NCBI GenBank assembly: GCA_014647715.1
Contig: BMPS01000004.1
Coordinates: 83,420 to 147,419, forward strand
Length of the DNA stretch: 64,000 nt
Source of the DNA: Streptomyces cinereus
GTDB taxonomy: Bacteria; Pseudomonadota; Gammaproteobacteria; Pseudomonadales; Moraxellaceae
Direction: 5' to 3'
Positions 1 through 11,752 of the stretch are shown here, piece after piece. The number at the start of each line of letters is the position of its first letter. Positions within the stretch are counted from its first letter, which is position 1. The translations under genes and the position numbers were made by a program. The notes under the pieces are model-generated. The model saw nothing but the letters and a program-made list of their open reading frames with translations. It did not search any database and was not told the DNA's origin.

Positions 1-627
1 ACCATGATTTTTTAGTGCGCTAATCAAGCGTTTTGCCCCTGGGCTAAAGGTAATGTGATTGGCAATAATATCTTCGAGCACCTCACTTGATAACCCTTTA
101 AGTAAAGCCACACGGCGAGTAAAGCTTTCGGCAAAATCAATTTCCCCGCGCATGGCAGATTCGGTGATCGTATCGACTTGCTCACCAATCCCGGCTTTTT
201 TTGCCAATTCCACAATCACTTCTTGCTCAATCAACGTTGAATCCATATCAAACAACGCCAGTTTATGCGGGCGCACCAATGTCGCAAGGGGCATGACATT
301 GACATCTACATGATAGAGGTTGTTGGCGGCGATTTGTTTGACACGGTGCGGTAAGTCGCTGATATCAGTATCTGATTCCAGCGTCACAATCCAGCGAATC
401 GTCGTCACAGGGCTGGTTTGCTCAGCTTGGGCGCGTGTGTCATTGGCTTGCCAATCAAGCTCATTGACTAAGGTGTCTTGATGTAAGAGGCGAATGGCAG
501 GCTGAAGGCTTGCAAGGGTTTGGCTAATTTGGCTCAATAGCCCCAATTCAAACTTGGCAGCGCTTAGGGTAATCGCGTAACTATGGGGATAGTGCTGATT
601 AAGTTGATACAAAAAATTCGTCGTCAT
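1..627 (-). CDS. serB: Phosphoserine phosphatase SerB (3' part beyond window edge)
   Basis: N-terminal 209 residues of a gene that runs off the left edge. The HAD-family nucleophile motif DMDST is visible at residues 127-131 (Asp127 nucleophile, Asp129 acid/base), followed by IEQEVIVELA, which is typical of SerB. It follows an N-terminal ACT-like region of about 115 residues, as in gammaproteobacterial SerB. The enzyme makes L-serine from phosphoserine, the last step of serine synthesis, in the cytoplasm. The start is the ATG whose complement lies at 625-627; no other in-frame ATG lies close by. It is divergent from the membrane protein gene at 709, an arrangement like serB/smp of enterobacteria. 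The C-terminal half cannot be assessed. Confidence 0.93.
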   Translation of the reverse strand, partial: MTTNFLYQLNQHYPHSYAITLSAAKFELGLLSQISQTLASLQPAIRLLHQDTLVNELDWQANDTRAQAEQTSPVTTIRWIVTLESDTDISDLPHRVKQIAANNLYHVDVNVMPLATLVRPHKLALFDMDSTLIEQEVIVELAKKAGIGEQVDTITESAMRGEIDFAESFTRRVALLKGLSSEVLEDIIANHITFSPGAKRLISALKNHG

Positions 628-708
628 GGTAGTTTACCCCTTGTATGCCAAAAAAATAAACATGATAATGTAGCATTTAATCGCTCCTAAAGAAAGTTTA
701 ATCTACCC

Positions 709-2091
709 ATGAATCATCTAGCCCCCCGTCAAGGCAAATTCGCTATTGTGCTCCTTATTAGTTTTTGTTTACATTTTTTGATGCTGACTTTTAGTAGTGA
801 AAAATCCCAATACGAGCAGCGTACCCAAAAGGGTGAAAAAATTGTTGAACAGTTAGCCAAAGAAGCCATGGTGGGCATCACGAGCCAAGATAGAATTAGC
901 CTGAGCGTCTTGGCAAACCGCTACCAAGTTGATCAAGAAGTCGCCAAGCTTGTCATCAGTGACCAAAACAATCAGCCGCTGGTGCAAACCGGACAAGCAC
1001 AAAACGAAGTAGGGCAGGTGATTGACAAATCGATTATCCAAAACAACCAAGTCCTCGGTCACGCCATCATCACCATGAAAGCGGTCTCCAAAGGCGAGAT
1101 TGTCAGTAGTCAATGGTTGTTTGTATTAGGGTCAGCAATTTTGCATGGGTTTTTATGGCTGATTTATGGCTACATGGCGCGCCCAACGCAGGAACAGCTT
1201 GCACAATTGGGTGAAAAAGTCCAGCAGCATATCGCGCTTGCCCGTGGCAGCTTAGCGCCCACCAACCCTGCATTGACAGCGGGTGGTGAATTGCAGTTAG
1301 ACGAAGACACCTTGTACAATAAAGCAGGGGATAGCAGCTCCACCGCGCAACCTGCCGCCACTGGCAAAACCATCAATGATTTTTTAAATCGAGAAAAATC
1401 AAAATCTGCTAAAGACATTCCCCAAGCCCAGCCCACAGCGACTGAGGCGACTGACAATCTGGCTCAAGAAACGACAGTGAACAGCCAAAAACAACCCGAA
1501 ATTGAATTACAAATTCATTTTTACGACCAGTATCATCTGCTAAAACGGGTGGCACCTGAAGTTGCAAAACCGTATTTTCAATTGTGTAATCAGCTATTGA
1601 TGCGCGCATCAAACAGCTTGTTTAATTCCTCAAACAATGTGTTAAATCGCTATATCAAAGACGTATATATCAAAGACAACTCGCATTTTAATGCCAAAGG
1701 CGCGGTCATTCATCTAGCAGGTAAAGCCGAGCAATTGCCACTGGCAGCGGTGTTGTTGTCAAAATTGTTGATTATCCTCAACCAAGTGGTATACGAAAAA
1801 CACCGTGAGCTATCGCGTTTTGCCTTGCCATTAACCATCGGTACCAGTATCAGTCATCAATTCGATGACGTACAAAAACTGATGGCAAACCACGCCAAAG
1901 AAGATGGTTTATTGCTCCTATATCCGCTCGATTTGCTTAAAACTTTAGATGGTAAAGTGCAGTTTAAAAACCTGCAACATCCGACCACTATCACAGAGCG
2001 TGAGATGGTTTGGTACAACGGTTTATCAGAAACCTTGATGACCGAACTCATTGACAAACGCGATGATATTTTGACAGCCACAGAAAAATAA
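709..2091 (+). CDS. Two-TM membrane protein divergent from serB (Smp/AhpA-like)
   Basis: A 460-aa protein with a TM helix at about residues 11-28, a periplasmic-size segment of about 105 residues, a second TM helix at about 136-155, and a long cytoplasmic part. The cytoplasmic part is low-complexity around 200-260 and folded-looking from about 265 to the end. This N-terminal topology and the position opposite serB match the Smp/AhpA (YtjB) family, whose biochemical role is poorly known. The large C-terminal domain is longer than in E. coli Smp and I do not recognise it. The family assignment rests on topology and neighbourhood, so it is tentative; the gene itself is secure. Confidence 0.6.
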   Translation: MNHLAPRQGKFAIVLLISFCLHFLMLTFSSEKSQYEQRTQKGEKIVEQLAKEAMVGITSQDRISLSVLANRYQVDQEVAKLVISDQNNQPLVQTGQAQNEVGQVIDKSIIQNNQVLGHAIITMKAVSKGEIVSSQWLFVLGSAILHGFLWLIYGYMARPTQEQLAQLGEKVQQHIALARGSLAPTNPALTAGGELQLDEDTLYNKAGDSSSTAQPAATGKTINDFLNREKSKSAKDIPQAQPTATEATDNLAQETTVNSQKQPEIELQIHFYDQYHLLKRVAPEVAKPYFQLCNQLLMRASNSLFNSSNNVLNRYIKDVYIKDNSHFNAKGAVIHLAGKAEQLPLAAVLLSKLLIILNQVVYEKHRELSRFALPLTIGTSISHQFDDVQKLMANHAKEDGLLLLYPLDLLKTLDGKVQFKNLQHPTTITEREMVWYNGLSETLMTELIDKRDDILTATEK

Positions 2092-2200
2092 AAGAATCAT
2101 GACTATTTTTTCTTTCGCCACTTGACTTGACCGACAAAACCCATTATAAGGCTTTATGAAATTGCAAATTTATCGAATCGACCAGCGAAAGGAGCACTAA

Positions 2201-2437
2201 ATGGCTGATCCAGATATTGACGATAGCTTTGAAGATGACAATTTTGATGATGATGATGACGCGCGACTCGTGGATGACGACGCATCGGGTCGAAGTCGGG
2301 CAAGTAGTCTTGAAAAACGTCGTTTGATTGACAATTTATTGGAAGAAAAGCGTCTAGAGCGCTCACTCAAAGACAGTTTTGATGACGATCTTGATGACTT
2401 AGACGATGACGACGATTTTGACGATGATGAGTTGTAA
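2201..2437 (+). CDS. Small Asp-rich protein, PA3496-like
   Basis: A 78-aa protein whose two ends are almost pure Asp/Glu/Phe and whose centre (about residues 37-57) is a basic, helical KRRLIDNLLEEKRLERSLKD segment. The layout of acidic tail, charged helix and acidic tail resembles the PA3496 family of putative envelope-integrity miniproteins; that likeness is from memory and is moderate. A strong AAGGAG lies 7 nt before the ATG. The gene ends 9 nt before a clear hairpin terminator, so it can be a single-gene transcript or the end of the 709 unit. The role is unknown. Confidence 0.7.
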   Translation: MADPDIDDSFEDDNFDDDDDARLVDDDASGRSRASSLEKRRLIDNLLEEKRLERSLKDSFDDDLDDLDDDDDFDDDEL

Positions 2438-2445
2438 GTCAAGCA

Positions 2446-2480
2446 AAAGGTTAATACACTAGGTATTAACCTTTCTTTTT
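2446..2480 (+). terminator. Rho-independent terminator after the Asp-rich gene
   Basis: Perfect inverted repeat GGTTAATAC / GTATTAACC (2449-2457, 2463-2471) with flanking A and T pairs, followed by a T-rich run. Confidence 0.85.
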
Positions 2481-2518
2481 TCAATCCGCTTTTTTGATAG
2501 CATACTAGGATAACTACC

Positions 2519-3058
2519 ATGGATTTTGATGATTTAATCGATTTTTTAGACAGTGATGACAATGAATTTGGGCTATCTAGCATCGCTACACACGGCTTTT
2601 TAACCGCCTCTATTGTCGGCAAATCTTTACACAATTGGCAAACCTATCTTTTTGAAGGGCATGAAAAACAAGTCAAGCCAGAGGTGCTAGCAGCCATCGT
2701 ACAGTGGCGTGATGAGCTGCAAGCCATGCTGCAAGATGAGCGTGAAATTGAGCTGCCTTTTGATGTCGAAGAAACTGACTATCTCGATATTGAAAACTCA
2801 GAAATCAGCGAATGGTCGGTGGGTTTTGTTGATGCCATGTATGCCAGCGATGACGAAGAAGATGATTGGCTTGATGATGACGACAGCGAAGAAGATGTGG
2901 CAATGCTGACGTTACCGATGATTTTGTTTAGTGGCATTGATGAAGACCAACCGGATATGCAAGAGCTACTCAAAGACCCAGAAACCATGAGTCAAATGGC
3001 ACAAGCCATAGAAAAAAACATCGTTGAGTTGTTTTTGTTATTTCATACCAATGACTAA
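2519..3058 (+). CDS. UPF0149 / YecA-YgfB family protein
   Basis: A 179-aa, very acidic protein. The N-terminal ATHGFLTASIVG segment (about residues 22-33) and the later helical blocks fit the UPF0149 (YecA/YgfB) family of all-helical proteins. An Asp/Glu-rich insertion sits at about 112-128 and the C-terminal SEC-C metal motif of long YecA proteins is absent. YgfB of Pseudomonas modulates gene expression, but no function can be claimed here. The start is supported by AGGA upstream. It lies behind the PA3496-like gene and converges on argG, with a terminator between. Confidence 0.75.
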   Translation: MDFDDLIDFLDSDDNEFGLSSIATHGFLTASIVGKSLHNWQTYLFEGHEKQVKPEVLAAIVQWRDELQAMLQDEREIELPFDVEETDYLDIENSEISEWSVGFVDAMYASDDEEDDWLDDDDSEEDVAMLTLPMILFSGIDEDQPDMQELLKDPETMSQMAQAIEKNIVELFLLFHTND

Positions 3059-3080
3059 ATGATGGGTCGTAACAAACCAA

Positions 3081-3105
3081 GGGCGTATTCAATACGCCCT
3101 TTTTA
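3081..3105 (+). terminator. Terminator between UPF0149 gene and argG
   Basis: GGGCGTATT-C-AATACGCCC stem followed by TTTTTATTT. It serves the plus-strand gene; the convergent argG ends 10 nt beyond it. Confidence 0.85.
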
Positions 3106-3114
3106 TTTATCGCA

Positions 3115-4518
<1,404 letters not shown>

Positions 4519-4598
4519 TCAACCTATCGAATTATTGTAACATTTTTGTCAACGTGTTTTTCGCCATTTTTTGACAATTACCCATAATTTGTCACGAT

Positions 4599-4626
4599 AA
4601 AAAAGCCAATCATTTGATTGGCTTTA
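4599..4626 (-). terminator. Terminator after greA
   Basis: AAAGCCAATCA-TT-TGATTGGCTTT stem with an A-run on its left, read as a U-run on the minus strand, 16 nt past the greA stop. Confidence 0.85.
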
Positions 4627-4641
4627 TCGGCTAAATAGCGG

Positions 4642-5118
4642 TTATTGGTACAAGACTTCGACGATTTCGTATTCGACTTCGCCGCTTGGGGTTTGGATTT
4701 TGGCTTCATCGCCTTCTGATTTGCCAATCAGACCGCGCGCGATGGGCGAGTTGATGGAGATTTTATTGGCTTTAAAATCCGCTTCATCATCACCCACAAT
4801 TTTATAGCGTTTTTGCTCTTCCGTATCGAGATTTTCAATCACTACCGTAACGCCAAACACCACGCGACCTTCTTGCGGTAGTTTGAGCGGGTCAATGACT
4901 TCAGCCCCGCCCAGTTTGGCTTCGATATCGCGAATACGGGCTTCACAAAATCCTTGCTGCTCACGGGCAGCATGGTACTCAGCATTTTCTTTTAAATCGC
5001 CATGTTCGCGCGCTTCGGCAATCGCCGCGGTAATACGTGGACGGTCAACGGTTTTGAGCTGTTTGAGCTCTTCTTCTAAAGCCGCGTGACCTTGAGGCGT
5101 CATTGGATAACGTTGCAT
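4642..5118 (-). CDS. greA: Transcription elongation factor GreA
   Basis: A 158-aa protein of normal GreA length. It begins [18 protein letters not shown] and keeps the coiled-coil tip region [20 protein letters not shown], whose acidic residues reach into the RNA polymerase channel. The C-terminal domain carries [17 protein letters not shown]. GreA stimulates cleavage of backtracked transcripts. AGGA lies 7 nt before the start. In many gammaproteobacteria greA follows carAB; here a PAP2-type gene sits between greA and carB. It ends at its own terminator. Confidence 0.97.
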   Translation of the reverse strand: MQRYPMTPQGHAALEEELKQLKTVDRPRITAAIAEAREHGDLKENAEYHAAREQQGFCEARIRDIEAKLGGAEVIDPLKLPQEGRVVFGVTVVIENLDTEEQKRYKIVGDDEADFKANKISINSPIARGLIGKSEGDEAKIQTPSGEVEYEIVEVLYQ

Positions 5119-5381
5119 AGGGGATTCCTTTTGTCACAAATAGGGATTCAAACGGCAAGATTGCCAAAGTAACAAGTCACAAAAAACTGGTCATCAACGC
5201 TCGTGATTAACCACTAGCTATTTTGTATAGATGAAAAAAACCATGCTAGACAGGGCTACTGCCTAACAAGGTTCTAGTAAAAAATTTGCTGTGCTGCTTC
5301 AATCACCACAATAACGGTATTTTACTTGATAACGGCTTGTGATGCAAAGCATTCACTCAATTGACTATATGGACTCTGACA

Positions 5382-5933
5382 TTACCAAGCTGAGCTGATG
5401 GTAACGCCCACGGCTTTATTTTCATACCAAGGTAAAATAGTGGCATTGTCAAACGGTTGCGTCATCACCAAACCACTGACGACACCCAGCGCACAGCCAG
5501 CAACCACATCACGGGTATGATGTTTGTCGGCATCCACACGTGACCAGCCCACATAGGCGGCAGGAATCATTGCCATCGAGCCATAGCGCCAGCCATAGCG
5601 TTGACCGATGAAAGTCGCGCCCGCGCAAGAATCACTAGCATGCCCTGACGGAAATGAGTAATCTTCGCCATTGGGACGTTCGCCCCACGCGGTATCATTG
5701 GTGGCGTATTTGAGCGCATAGGTAGCCGCCAAATTGGTTGCCATGGTTTTGCCTAGTTGATAGACGCCTTCTTGGTCATGTTTGGCAAGTGCCATACCTA
5801 AGCCTGCTACTGGGATAGCAATATGCAATATATCGCCCGCTTTTTCGCTATCGCTTTTGGCATATACCGTTGTCGTCGGCGCTAATACAGCAGCGAGCAG
5901 TATGATATTAAAGGTCTTAGAAGGTTGTCTCAT
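5382..5933 (-). CDS. PAP2-family phosphatase, secreted
   Basis: A 183-aa protein with an N-terminal signal peptide (basic start, hydrophobic FNIILLAAVLAPTTTVYA, likely cut after Ala) and the PAP2/haloperoxidase motifs: SFPSGHASDS and SRVDADKHHTRDVVAG with its catalytic His. A fuller N-terminal lysine motif is not clear. Enzymes of this family dephosphorylate lipid phosphates or act as periplasmic acid phosphatases; the substrate here is unknown. I chose the second ATG (5933) because AGGGTG lies 8 nt before it; a start at 5942 is possible. It sits alone between greA and carB in the same orientation, with gaps of about 260 and 155 nt. Confidence 0.85.
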   Translation of the reverse strand: MRQPSKTFNIILLAAVLAPTTTVYAKSDSEKAGDILHIAIPVAGLGMALAKHDQEGVYQLGKTMATNLAATYALKYATNDTAWGERPNGEDYSFPSGHASDSCAGATFIGQRYGWRYGSMAMIPAAYVGWSRVDADKHHTRDVVAGCALGVVSGLVMTQPFDNATILPWYENKAVGVTISSAW

Positions 5934-6040
5934 GGCATTCACACCCTGATTGTGGTTGGTGGTCGAAACATTGATAAACGTGGCTGTACTTAGGGCAAAC
6001 CCAGTCTACACCCTAAACCTTAGGATTATCTTAACCCATA

Positions 6041-6075
6041 AAAAAATACTGACAGCGCTGGCTATCAGTATTTTA
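6041..6075 (-). terminator. Terminator after carB
   Basis: AAAATACTGA / TCAGTATTTT stem with a GC-rich loop. An A-run on the left reads as a U-run on the minus strand, about 12 nt after the carB stop. Confidence 0.8.
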
Positions 6076-6087
6076 GAGTAGCGGTGG

Positions 6088-9000
6088 TTATCCCTGTGTA
6101 TGTAGCGCTTGGAGCTTATACACATCAAATGGTAGCTGCACTTTATACGCTTGGGTAACTGCCGCCGCGGCATTTAAGGTAGTCACATTAAATACTTTAT
6201 GCTGTAAGGCTGAGCGGCGAATCGAGAACGAGTCTTCATGCGCTTGTTTGCCTTCAGTGGTATTGACCACAATCGCAATCTCACCGTTTTTGATGGCATC
6301 GACGATATGTGGGCGACCCTCGGTGACTTTGTTGATGCGCTCACAGGCGATACCTGCTTCGGTCAAGATTTTTTGTGTGCCTGAGGTTGCCACAAGTTTA
6401 AAGCCATAATCGGCAAATTGTTTTGCCACTGGTACCAGGTTGGCTTTGTCGCTTTCACGCACTGATAAGAATACTTTTTTAACTTCATTCTCCACTGGCA
6501 AACCGGGCAATCTATCATTACTGCCGATGATGGCTTTGTAGTAAGCCTCACCAAAGGTCTGACCTACACCCATGACTTCACCCGTTGATTTCATCTCAGG
6601 GCTTAAAATGGGGTCAACGCCTGGGAATTTGGCAAAAGGGAAGACCGCTTCTTTGACCGCAAAAAATGTTGGAATCACCTCAGTGGTAAAGTTTTGTTCC
6701 ACAAGCGTTGTGCCAGCCATACAACGCGCAGCGACTTGTGCAAGTGAAGTGCCGATGCATTTTGATACGAAAGGCACCGTACGTGAGGCACGCGGATTGA
6801 CTTCAAGAATATAAACCACACCATCTTTGACCGCGTATTGGACGTTCATCAAGCCCACCACACCCAGCTCTTTTGCCATCGCCACGGTTTGTTCGCGCAT
6901 CACATCGCAAATCTCTTGGCTCAGTGAATACGGAGGGATTGAACACGCTGAATCGCCGGAATGCACGCCTGCTTGTTCGATGTGCTGCATGATACCGCCA
7001 ATCACCACATTGGTGCCGTCAGAGATACAATCCACATCCACTTCAATCGCATCATCTAAGAAGCGGTCAAGTAACACAGGGGCTTCATTGGACGCTTGTA
7101 CGGCTTCACGCAAATAACGACGCAGTTCGTTTTCGTTATAAACGATTTCCATCGCGCGACCGCCCAACACGTAAGAGGGACGAACCACTAGGGGGTAGCC
7201 CACTTGCGTCGCTTTGACGATACCGTCTTCGGTACTGGTCGCCAAGGCATTAGGTGGCTGAGTAAAGCCCAATTGCTGAATCATGTGTTGGAAACGTTCA
7301 CGGTCTTCTGCACGGTCAATCGCATCTGGGCTGGTACCGATGATATGCACACCTGCAGCTTCCAGTGCGCGCGCTAATTTTAATGGCGTTTGTCCACCGT
7401 ACTGCACAATCACGCCTTCGGGCTTTTCGATGCGCACGATTTCAAGCACATCTTCTAACGTAATAGGCTCAAAGTATAGACGGTCAGAGGTATCATAGTC
7501 AGTGGAAACCGTTTCAGGGTTACAGTTGACCATGATGGTCTCATAACCATCTTCACGCATTGCCAAGGCGGCGTGCACACAGCAATAGTCAAATTCAATA
7601 CCTTGACCAATGCGGTTAGGACCGCCGCCGATAACCATGATTTTTTTGTTGTTGGTTGGATTGGCTTCACATTCGTCATCATAGCTTGAATACATATAAG
7701 CGGTTGACGTTGAAAACTCCGCGGCACAGGTATCCACGCGTTTGTACACAGGATACACGCCCAAATCCCAACGTTTTTTACGCAGCTGTTTTTGTGAAAT
7801 ACCCAAGAGCGTTGCCAAGCGTAAATCTGATAACCCTTTACGTTTGAATTGACGCAAGTTATCACTGTTCAAACCGCCAAAGCCAGTTTCTTTGACCAAT
7901 TTTTCCGTTTTGACGATGTCTTCAATTTGCACTAAAAACCAAGGGTCAATGCGAGTAAACTCAAACACCTCATCTACGCTCATACCAAAACGGAAGGCAT
8001 CAGCAATGTAGAAAATACGGTCAGGAGTGGGGGTTTTTAATTTAACTTTTAAGGTACTGCGAATGGTATCCTCGTCTTGATTGAAATCAAGATACTCATC
8101 AAAACCATTCACCCCAATCTCAAGACCGCGTAACGCTTTTTGCATCGACTCTTGGAAGTTACGACCAATCGCCATCACTTCACCCACCGATTTCATTTGG
8201 GTAGATAAGGTGCTGTCAGCTTGGGGGAATTTTTCAAAGTTAAAGCGCGGTACTTTGGTCACCACATAATCAATGGCAGGCTCAAAGCTAGCTGGGGTCA
8301 AGCCGCCTGTAATGTCATTGCTGAGTTCATCGAGGGTGTAACCGACGGCAAGTTTTGCTGCGATTTTGGCAATCGGGAAACCCGTGGCTTTAGATGCCAA
8401 GGCGGATGAGCGGCTGACGCGTGGGTTCATCTCGATGACGACCATACGACCGGTTTTTGGGTCAATACCAAATTGTACGTTTGAACCACCGGTCTCCACG
8501 CCAATCTCACGCAGCACCGCCAATGACGCATTACGCATGATTTGGTATTCTTTATCCGTCAAAGTCTGAGCAGGCGCCACAGTGATAGAGTCACCTGTAT
8601 GCACACCCATAGGGTCAAAGTTTTCAATCGAACAGACGATGATGCAGTTGTCTTTTTTGTCACGGACAACTTCCATCTCATACTCTTTCCAACCGATTAA
8701 GCTTTCATCAATCAATAGTTGGTGAGTGGGCGATAAGTCAAAACCACGCTCACAAATCTCGACAAATTCGTCACGGTTGTAAGCGATACCGCCACCCGAA
8801 CCCCCCATGGTAAACGACGGGCGAATGATGCAGGGAAAGCCGACTTTGGCTTGAATAGCGAAGGCTTGTTCCATGGTTTCGGCCACTTCGGCGCGCGGGC
8901 ACTCTAAGCCGATTTTTTTCATCGCTTGGTCAAACAGGTTACGGTCTTCGGCTTTTTCGATGGCGTCTTTGGTCGCCCCAATCAGCTCGCAGCCATATTT

Positions 9001-9327
9001 TTCCAGTACGCCATGCTTGTCCAATTCTAACGCACAGTTCAGCGCGGTTTGTCCGCCCATGGTGGGCAAGATGGCATCAGGGCGTTCTTTATCAATGATA
9101 CGCTCTACCGTTTGCCAGGTGATGGGCTCGATGTAGGTGGCATCTGCCATGACGGGGTCGGTCATGATGGTGGCTGGATTTGAGTTAACCAGAATGACGC
9201 GGTAGCCTTCTTCACGTAAGGCTTTACAGGCTTGTGCGCCTGAATAGTCAAATTCACAGGCTTGTCCGATGACGATAGGACCTGCGCCGATGATAAGAAT
9301 GGATTTGATGTCGGTACGTTTTGGCAT
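6088..9327 (-). CDS. carB: Carbamoyl-phosphate synthase large subunit
   Basis: A 1079-aa full-length CarB. Two homologous ATP-grasp halves are visible: the first begins [24 protein letters not shown], the second [23 protein letters not shown] near residue 560. The last about 140 residues form the MGS-like allosteric domain. With CarA it makes carbamoyl phosphate from glutamine, bicarbonate and 2 ATP for pyrimidines and arginine. AAGGGTG precedes the ATG. Unlike the usual carAB operon it is separated from carA by a phzF-like gene and a terminator, so it probably has its own promoter in the 111-nt gap at 9328-9438. Confidence 0.98.
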   Translation of the reverse strand: MPKRTDIKSILIIGAGPIVIGQACEFDYSGAQACKALREEGYRVILVNSNPATIMTDPVMADATYIEPITWQTVERIIDKERPDAILPTMGGQTALNCALELDKHGVLEKYGCELIGATKDAIEKAEDRNLFDQAMKKIGLECPRAEVAETMEQAFAIQAKVGFPCIIRPSFTMGGSGGGIAYNRDEFVEICERGFDLSPTHQLLIDESLIGWKEYEMEVVRDKKDNCIIVCSIENFDPMGVHTGDSITVAPAQTLTDKEYQIMRNASLAVLREIGVETGGSNVQFGIDPKTGRMVVIEMNPRVSRSSALASKATGFPIAKIAAKLAVGYTLDELSNDITGGLTPASFEPAIDYVVTKVPRFNFEKFPQADSTLSTQMKSVGEVMAIGRNFQESMQKALRGLEIGVNGFDEYLDFNQDEDTIRSTLKVKLKTPTPDRIFYIADAFRFGMSVDEVFEFTRIDPWFLVQIEDIVKTEKLVKETGFGGLNSDNLRQFKRKGLSDLRLATLLGISQKQLRKKRWDLGVYPVYKRVDTCAAEFSTSTAYMYSSYDDECEANPTNNKKIMVIGGGPNRIGQGIEFDYCCVHAALAMREDGYETIMVNCNPETVSTDYDTSDRLYFEPITLEDVLEIVRIEKPEGVIVQYGGQTPLKLARALEAAGVHIIGTSPDAIDRAEDRERFQHMIQQLGFTQPPNALATSTEDGIVKATQVGYPLVVRPSYVLGGRAMEIVYNENELRRYLREAVQASNEAPVLLDRFLDDAIEVDVDCISDGTNVVIGGIMQHIEQAGVHSGDSACSIPPYSLSQEICDVMREQTVAMAKELGVVGLMNVQYAVKDGVVYILEVNPRASRTVPFVSKCIGTSLAQVAARCMAGTTLVEQNFTTEVIPTFFAVKEAVFPFAKFPGVDPILSPEMKSTGEVMGVGQTFGEAYYKAIIGSNDRLPGLPVENEVKKVFLSVRESDKANLVPVAKQFADYGFKLVATSGTQKILTEAGIACERINKVTEGRPHIVDAIKNGEIAIVVNTTEGKQAHEDSFSIRRSALQHKVFNVTTLNAAAAVTQAYKVQLPFDVYKLQALHTQG

Positions 9328-9411
9328 TGCTTTACACCCTTTTTAACTGCATTACGTAAAATTTAAAATAAAAAACTGAGTACTAACTGATGTTCTAAAA
9401 CCCTAATTTTA

Positions 9412-9437
9412 AAAAAAGCGCGATTAACGCACTTTTT
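9412..9437 (-). terminator. Terminator between phzF-like gene and carB
   Basis: On the minus strand a GTGCG-loop-CGCGC stem (one mismatch) is followed by TTTTTTT. It lies immediately after the phzF-like stop codon and should uncouple carA-phzF from carB. Confidence 0.7.
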
Positions 9438-9438
9438 A

Positions 9439-10302
9439 TTATAAATAAAACTCACCTTTGCCCACTTCGATGACCTTGCCACCCACAAAAATGTTTTGCT
9501 CGTTATCGACTTTGAGCGTCAAGCGGTTGGGTCTGCCCATGTCATCACCTTGGTGAATGGCTTTGCTTATCGGATAGTGATTTTGGCTAATAAAATACGC
9601 CCCCAAATTGGCACATGCCGAACCTGTGCCGCTGTCTTCTACCAAGCTATTATTTTGCTCAAAAAACATCCGCGAATGGATAATGTCACCATCATCAAAC
9701 CAATAATAAATAGACGGCTCTTTGGTGGTTTTAAAGGGATTATCAATGTTTAACTCACGAAGTTTTGGCATATCAATTTGCACATTGGCTAGCGCTTGGC
9801 GATTGGTTAGTTCAACCAAGATTTGTTGTGTGCCGCTATTGATAAAATAAGCATGACCTACAAAATCGTCCGTATTTATGCCGCTTAATGCTGCCAAACT
9901 AGCCTTATCAGCATTAATTTGCTTAGCCTGATAACCCTGAATTTTGATTTGTATACGGCTATTACTGGTAAAAATTTCTACTGCCTTGGCTTGTGTATTA
10001 ACCACAAATTGACTGGGCAAGTCATTGAGACTTTTTAAAATAAATCCCGAGCCAAGCGTGGGATGTCCTGCCAGTGGCATTTCATAATTTGGGGTAAAAA
10101 TACGTAAATTGGCGACAGCTTTTGTAGCGTGTAAATCAGTTGGCGCAAAGATAAACACCGTTTCACTCAAGTTAAACTGCTGAGCAATCGACTGCATTTG
10201 CTCATCATTTAGCCCATCGGCATGGGGAAATACGGCAAGCGGATTACCACCAAAATGGCTTTCAGCAAAGACATTAACCAAGTGAAAAGGGTATTGTTGC
10301 AT
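9439..10302 (-). CDS. PhzF-family isomerase/epimerase
   Basis: A 287-aa protein with the PhzF/YddE signatures: HLVNVFAESHFGGNPLAVFPHA at the N-terminus, FNLSETVFI with the catalytic-type Glu near residue 46, MPLAGHPTLGSGFIL, and EDSGTGSACANLGAY in the second half. Family members are diaminopimelate-epimerase-fold isomerases; only some make phenazines, and no other phz genes are here, so the substrate is unknown. Its ATG directly abuts the carA stop (TAAATG), which implies co-transcription and probably coupled translation with carA. Confidence 0.92.
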   Translation of the reverse strand: MQQYPFHLVNVFAESHFGGNPLAVFPHADGLNDEQMQSIAQQFNLSETVFIFAPTDLHATKAVANLRIFTPNYEMPLAGHPTLGSGFILKSLNDLPSQFVVNTQAKAVEIFTSNSRIQIKIQGYQAKQINADKASLAALSGINTDDFVGHAYFINSGTQQILVELTNRQALANVQIDMPKLRELNIDNPFKTTKEPSIYYWFDDGDIIHSRMFFEQNNSLVEDSGTGSACANLGAYFISQNHYPISKAIHQGDDMGRPNRLTLKVDNEQNIFVGGKVIEVGKGEFYL

Positions 10303-11496
10303 TTAAGCTTTCGCCTTTGCCATCATAGCTGCGAATTTATCAAACAATGGCGCACAGTCATGGGGTCCTGGGCTTGCCTCTGGATGTCCTTGAAAACTAA
10401 ACGCAGGCTTATCGGTCAGCTCAATGCCTTGATTTGAGCCATCAAACAACGAGCGATGCGTCACTTTAATATTGCTAGGAAGCGTACTTTCATCCACCGC
10501 AAAACCGTGGTTTTGTGAGGTAATCATCACCGTACCTTGCTCGATATCTTGCACAGGGTGGTTGGCACCATGGTGACCAAATTTCATCTTTAAGGTTTGC
10601 GCGCCGCTAGCCAGTGCCAATAGCTGATGACCTAGACAAATCCCAAACAGCGGGATATCGGTTTGGGTAATGATGTGTTTGATGGCATCAATGGCATAAG
10701 TACAAGGTTCAGGGTCACCAGGGCCATTGGACAAGAAAATACCATCTGGGTTATGTTTGAGTACTTCGCTGATAGGCGTTTGGGCAGGCACAACGGTGAC
10801 ATGACAGCCGCGGTCAACGAGCATGCGCAAGATGTTGGTTTTGACGCCAAAGTCATACGCCACAATGTTAAATTTTTGCTCGATGTCAGTGCCCAATTCT
10901 TTAAAGCGACCACAAGTTGGGCTCACTTCTGGACTCACCAATTGCCATGAGCCTTGCGTCCAGGTAAAACCCGCTTGGTCACAGCAGACTTTCGCCAAAT
11001 CCATGCCTTTGATACCGGCAAAGCTTTTGGCAAGTTCGATTGCTTTGGCTTCATCGAGCTGACCGTCGCTATCGGCGGTCATGATACAACCGTTTTGTGC
11101 GCCTTTTTCACGCAGTAGGCGAGTGAGTTTGCGGGTGTCGATATCAGCGATGGCAACGGTGTTATGGTTAATCAGATACTCGCTTAGTGATTGGCTTGAG
11201 CGAAAGTTACTGGTTGCCATGGTCAAATCACGGATAATCAGTCCGTTTGCCCACACTTTATGAATTCGACCTGACTCTGTGTCTTCATCGTTGGTGCCAG
11301 TATTACCGATATGCGGGTAGGTTAAGGTGACGATTTGCTGGGCGTAGCTTGGGTCGGTCAAGATTTCTTGGTAACCTGTCATCGCTGTATTAAACACGAC
11401 TTCACCAACGGTATGTCCGCTAGCACCGATGCTTCGACCATAAAAAACCGTACCATCTGCCAATGCCAAAATTGCTTTTGCGTAATTCGTGTTCAC
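10303..11496 (-). CDS. carA: Carbamoyl-phosphate synthase small subunit
   Basis: A 397-aa protein. The N-terminal CPSase small-chain domain ([34 protein letters not shown]) is followed by a class I glutamine amidotransferase domain from about residue 208. That domain has [14 protein letters not shown] with the catalytic Cys and [12 protein letters not shown] with the His/Glu pair. It supplies ammonia to CarB. The start is GTG (11494-11496 complement) with a strong GGAGG 6 nt upstream. It is followed without a gap by the PhzF-family gene instead of carB. Confidence 0.97.
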   Translation of the reverse strand: MNTNYAKAILALADGTVFYGRSIGASGHTVGEVVFNTAMTGYQEILTDPSYAQQIVTLTYPHIGNTGTNDEDTESGRIHKVWANGLIIRDLTMATSNFRSSQSLSEYLINHNTVAIADIDTRKLTRLLREKGAQNGCIMTADSDGQLDEAKAIELAKSFAGIKGMDLAKVCCDQAGFTWTQGSWQLVSPEVSPTCGRFKELGTDIEQKFNIVAYDFGVKTNILRMLVDRGCHVTVVPAQTPISEVLKHNPDGIFLSNGPGDPEPCTYAIDAIKHIITQTDIPLFGICLGHQLLALASGAQTLKMKFGHHGANHPVQDIEQGTVMITSQNHGFAVDESTLPSNIKVTHRSLFDGSNQGIELTDKPAFSFQGHPEASPGPHDCAPLFDKFAAMMAKAKA

Positions 11497-11752
11497 CTAG
11501 TGCCTCCGCTCGTATCCTGTGTTCTACCCATGTGTGCGACGGTGTACGATGCCCAGTCAATGCACATACCGTAAAAAGTATCGCCCACAAAAAAGCGAGA
11601 AGACATTGATTTTAAAGAAAATAGCTAACTGGTTTTAATGCGTTACCAGTCTGTGCCATTAACTTTATCATGCCAACTCGCTAAGGTTTGATTTTGCCTA
11701 TTTTAACAGAACATCACAAAAAAAGGTAGCCAAAATTTTTGTCGAAATCAGT

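Noticed and set aside
2197..2634. Ser-rich 145-codon frame on the minus strand
   Set aside because: Antisense shadow of the Asp-rich genes: reversed GAT/GAC codons become Ser codons.
9439..10302. Phenazine biosynthesis locus
   Set aside because: Only a PhzF-family isomerase is present; no other phz genes, and the family is functionally broad.
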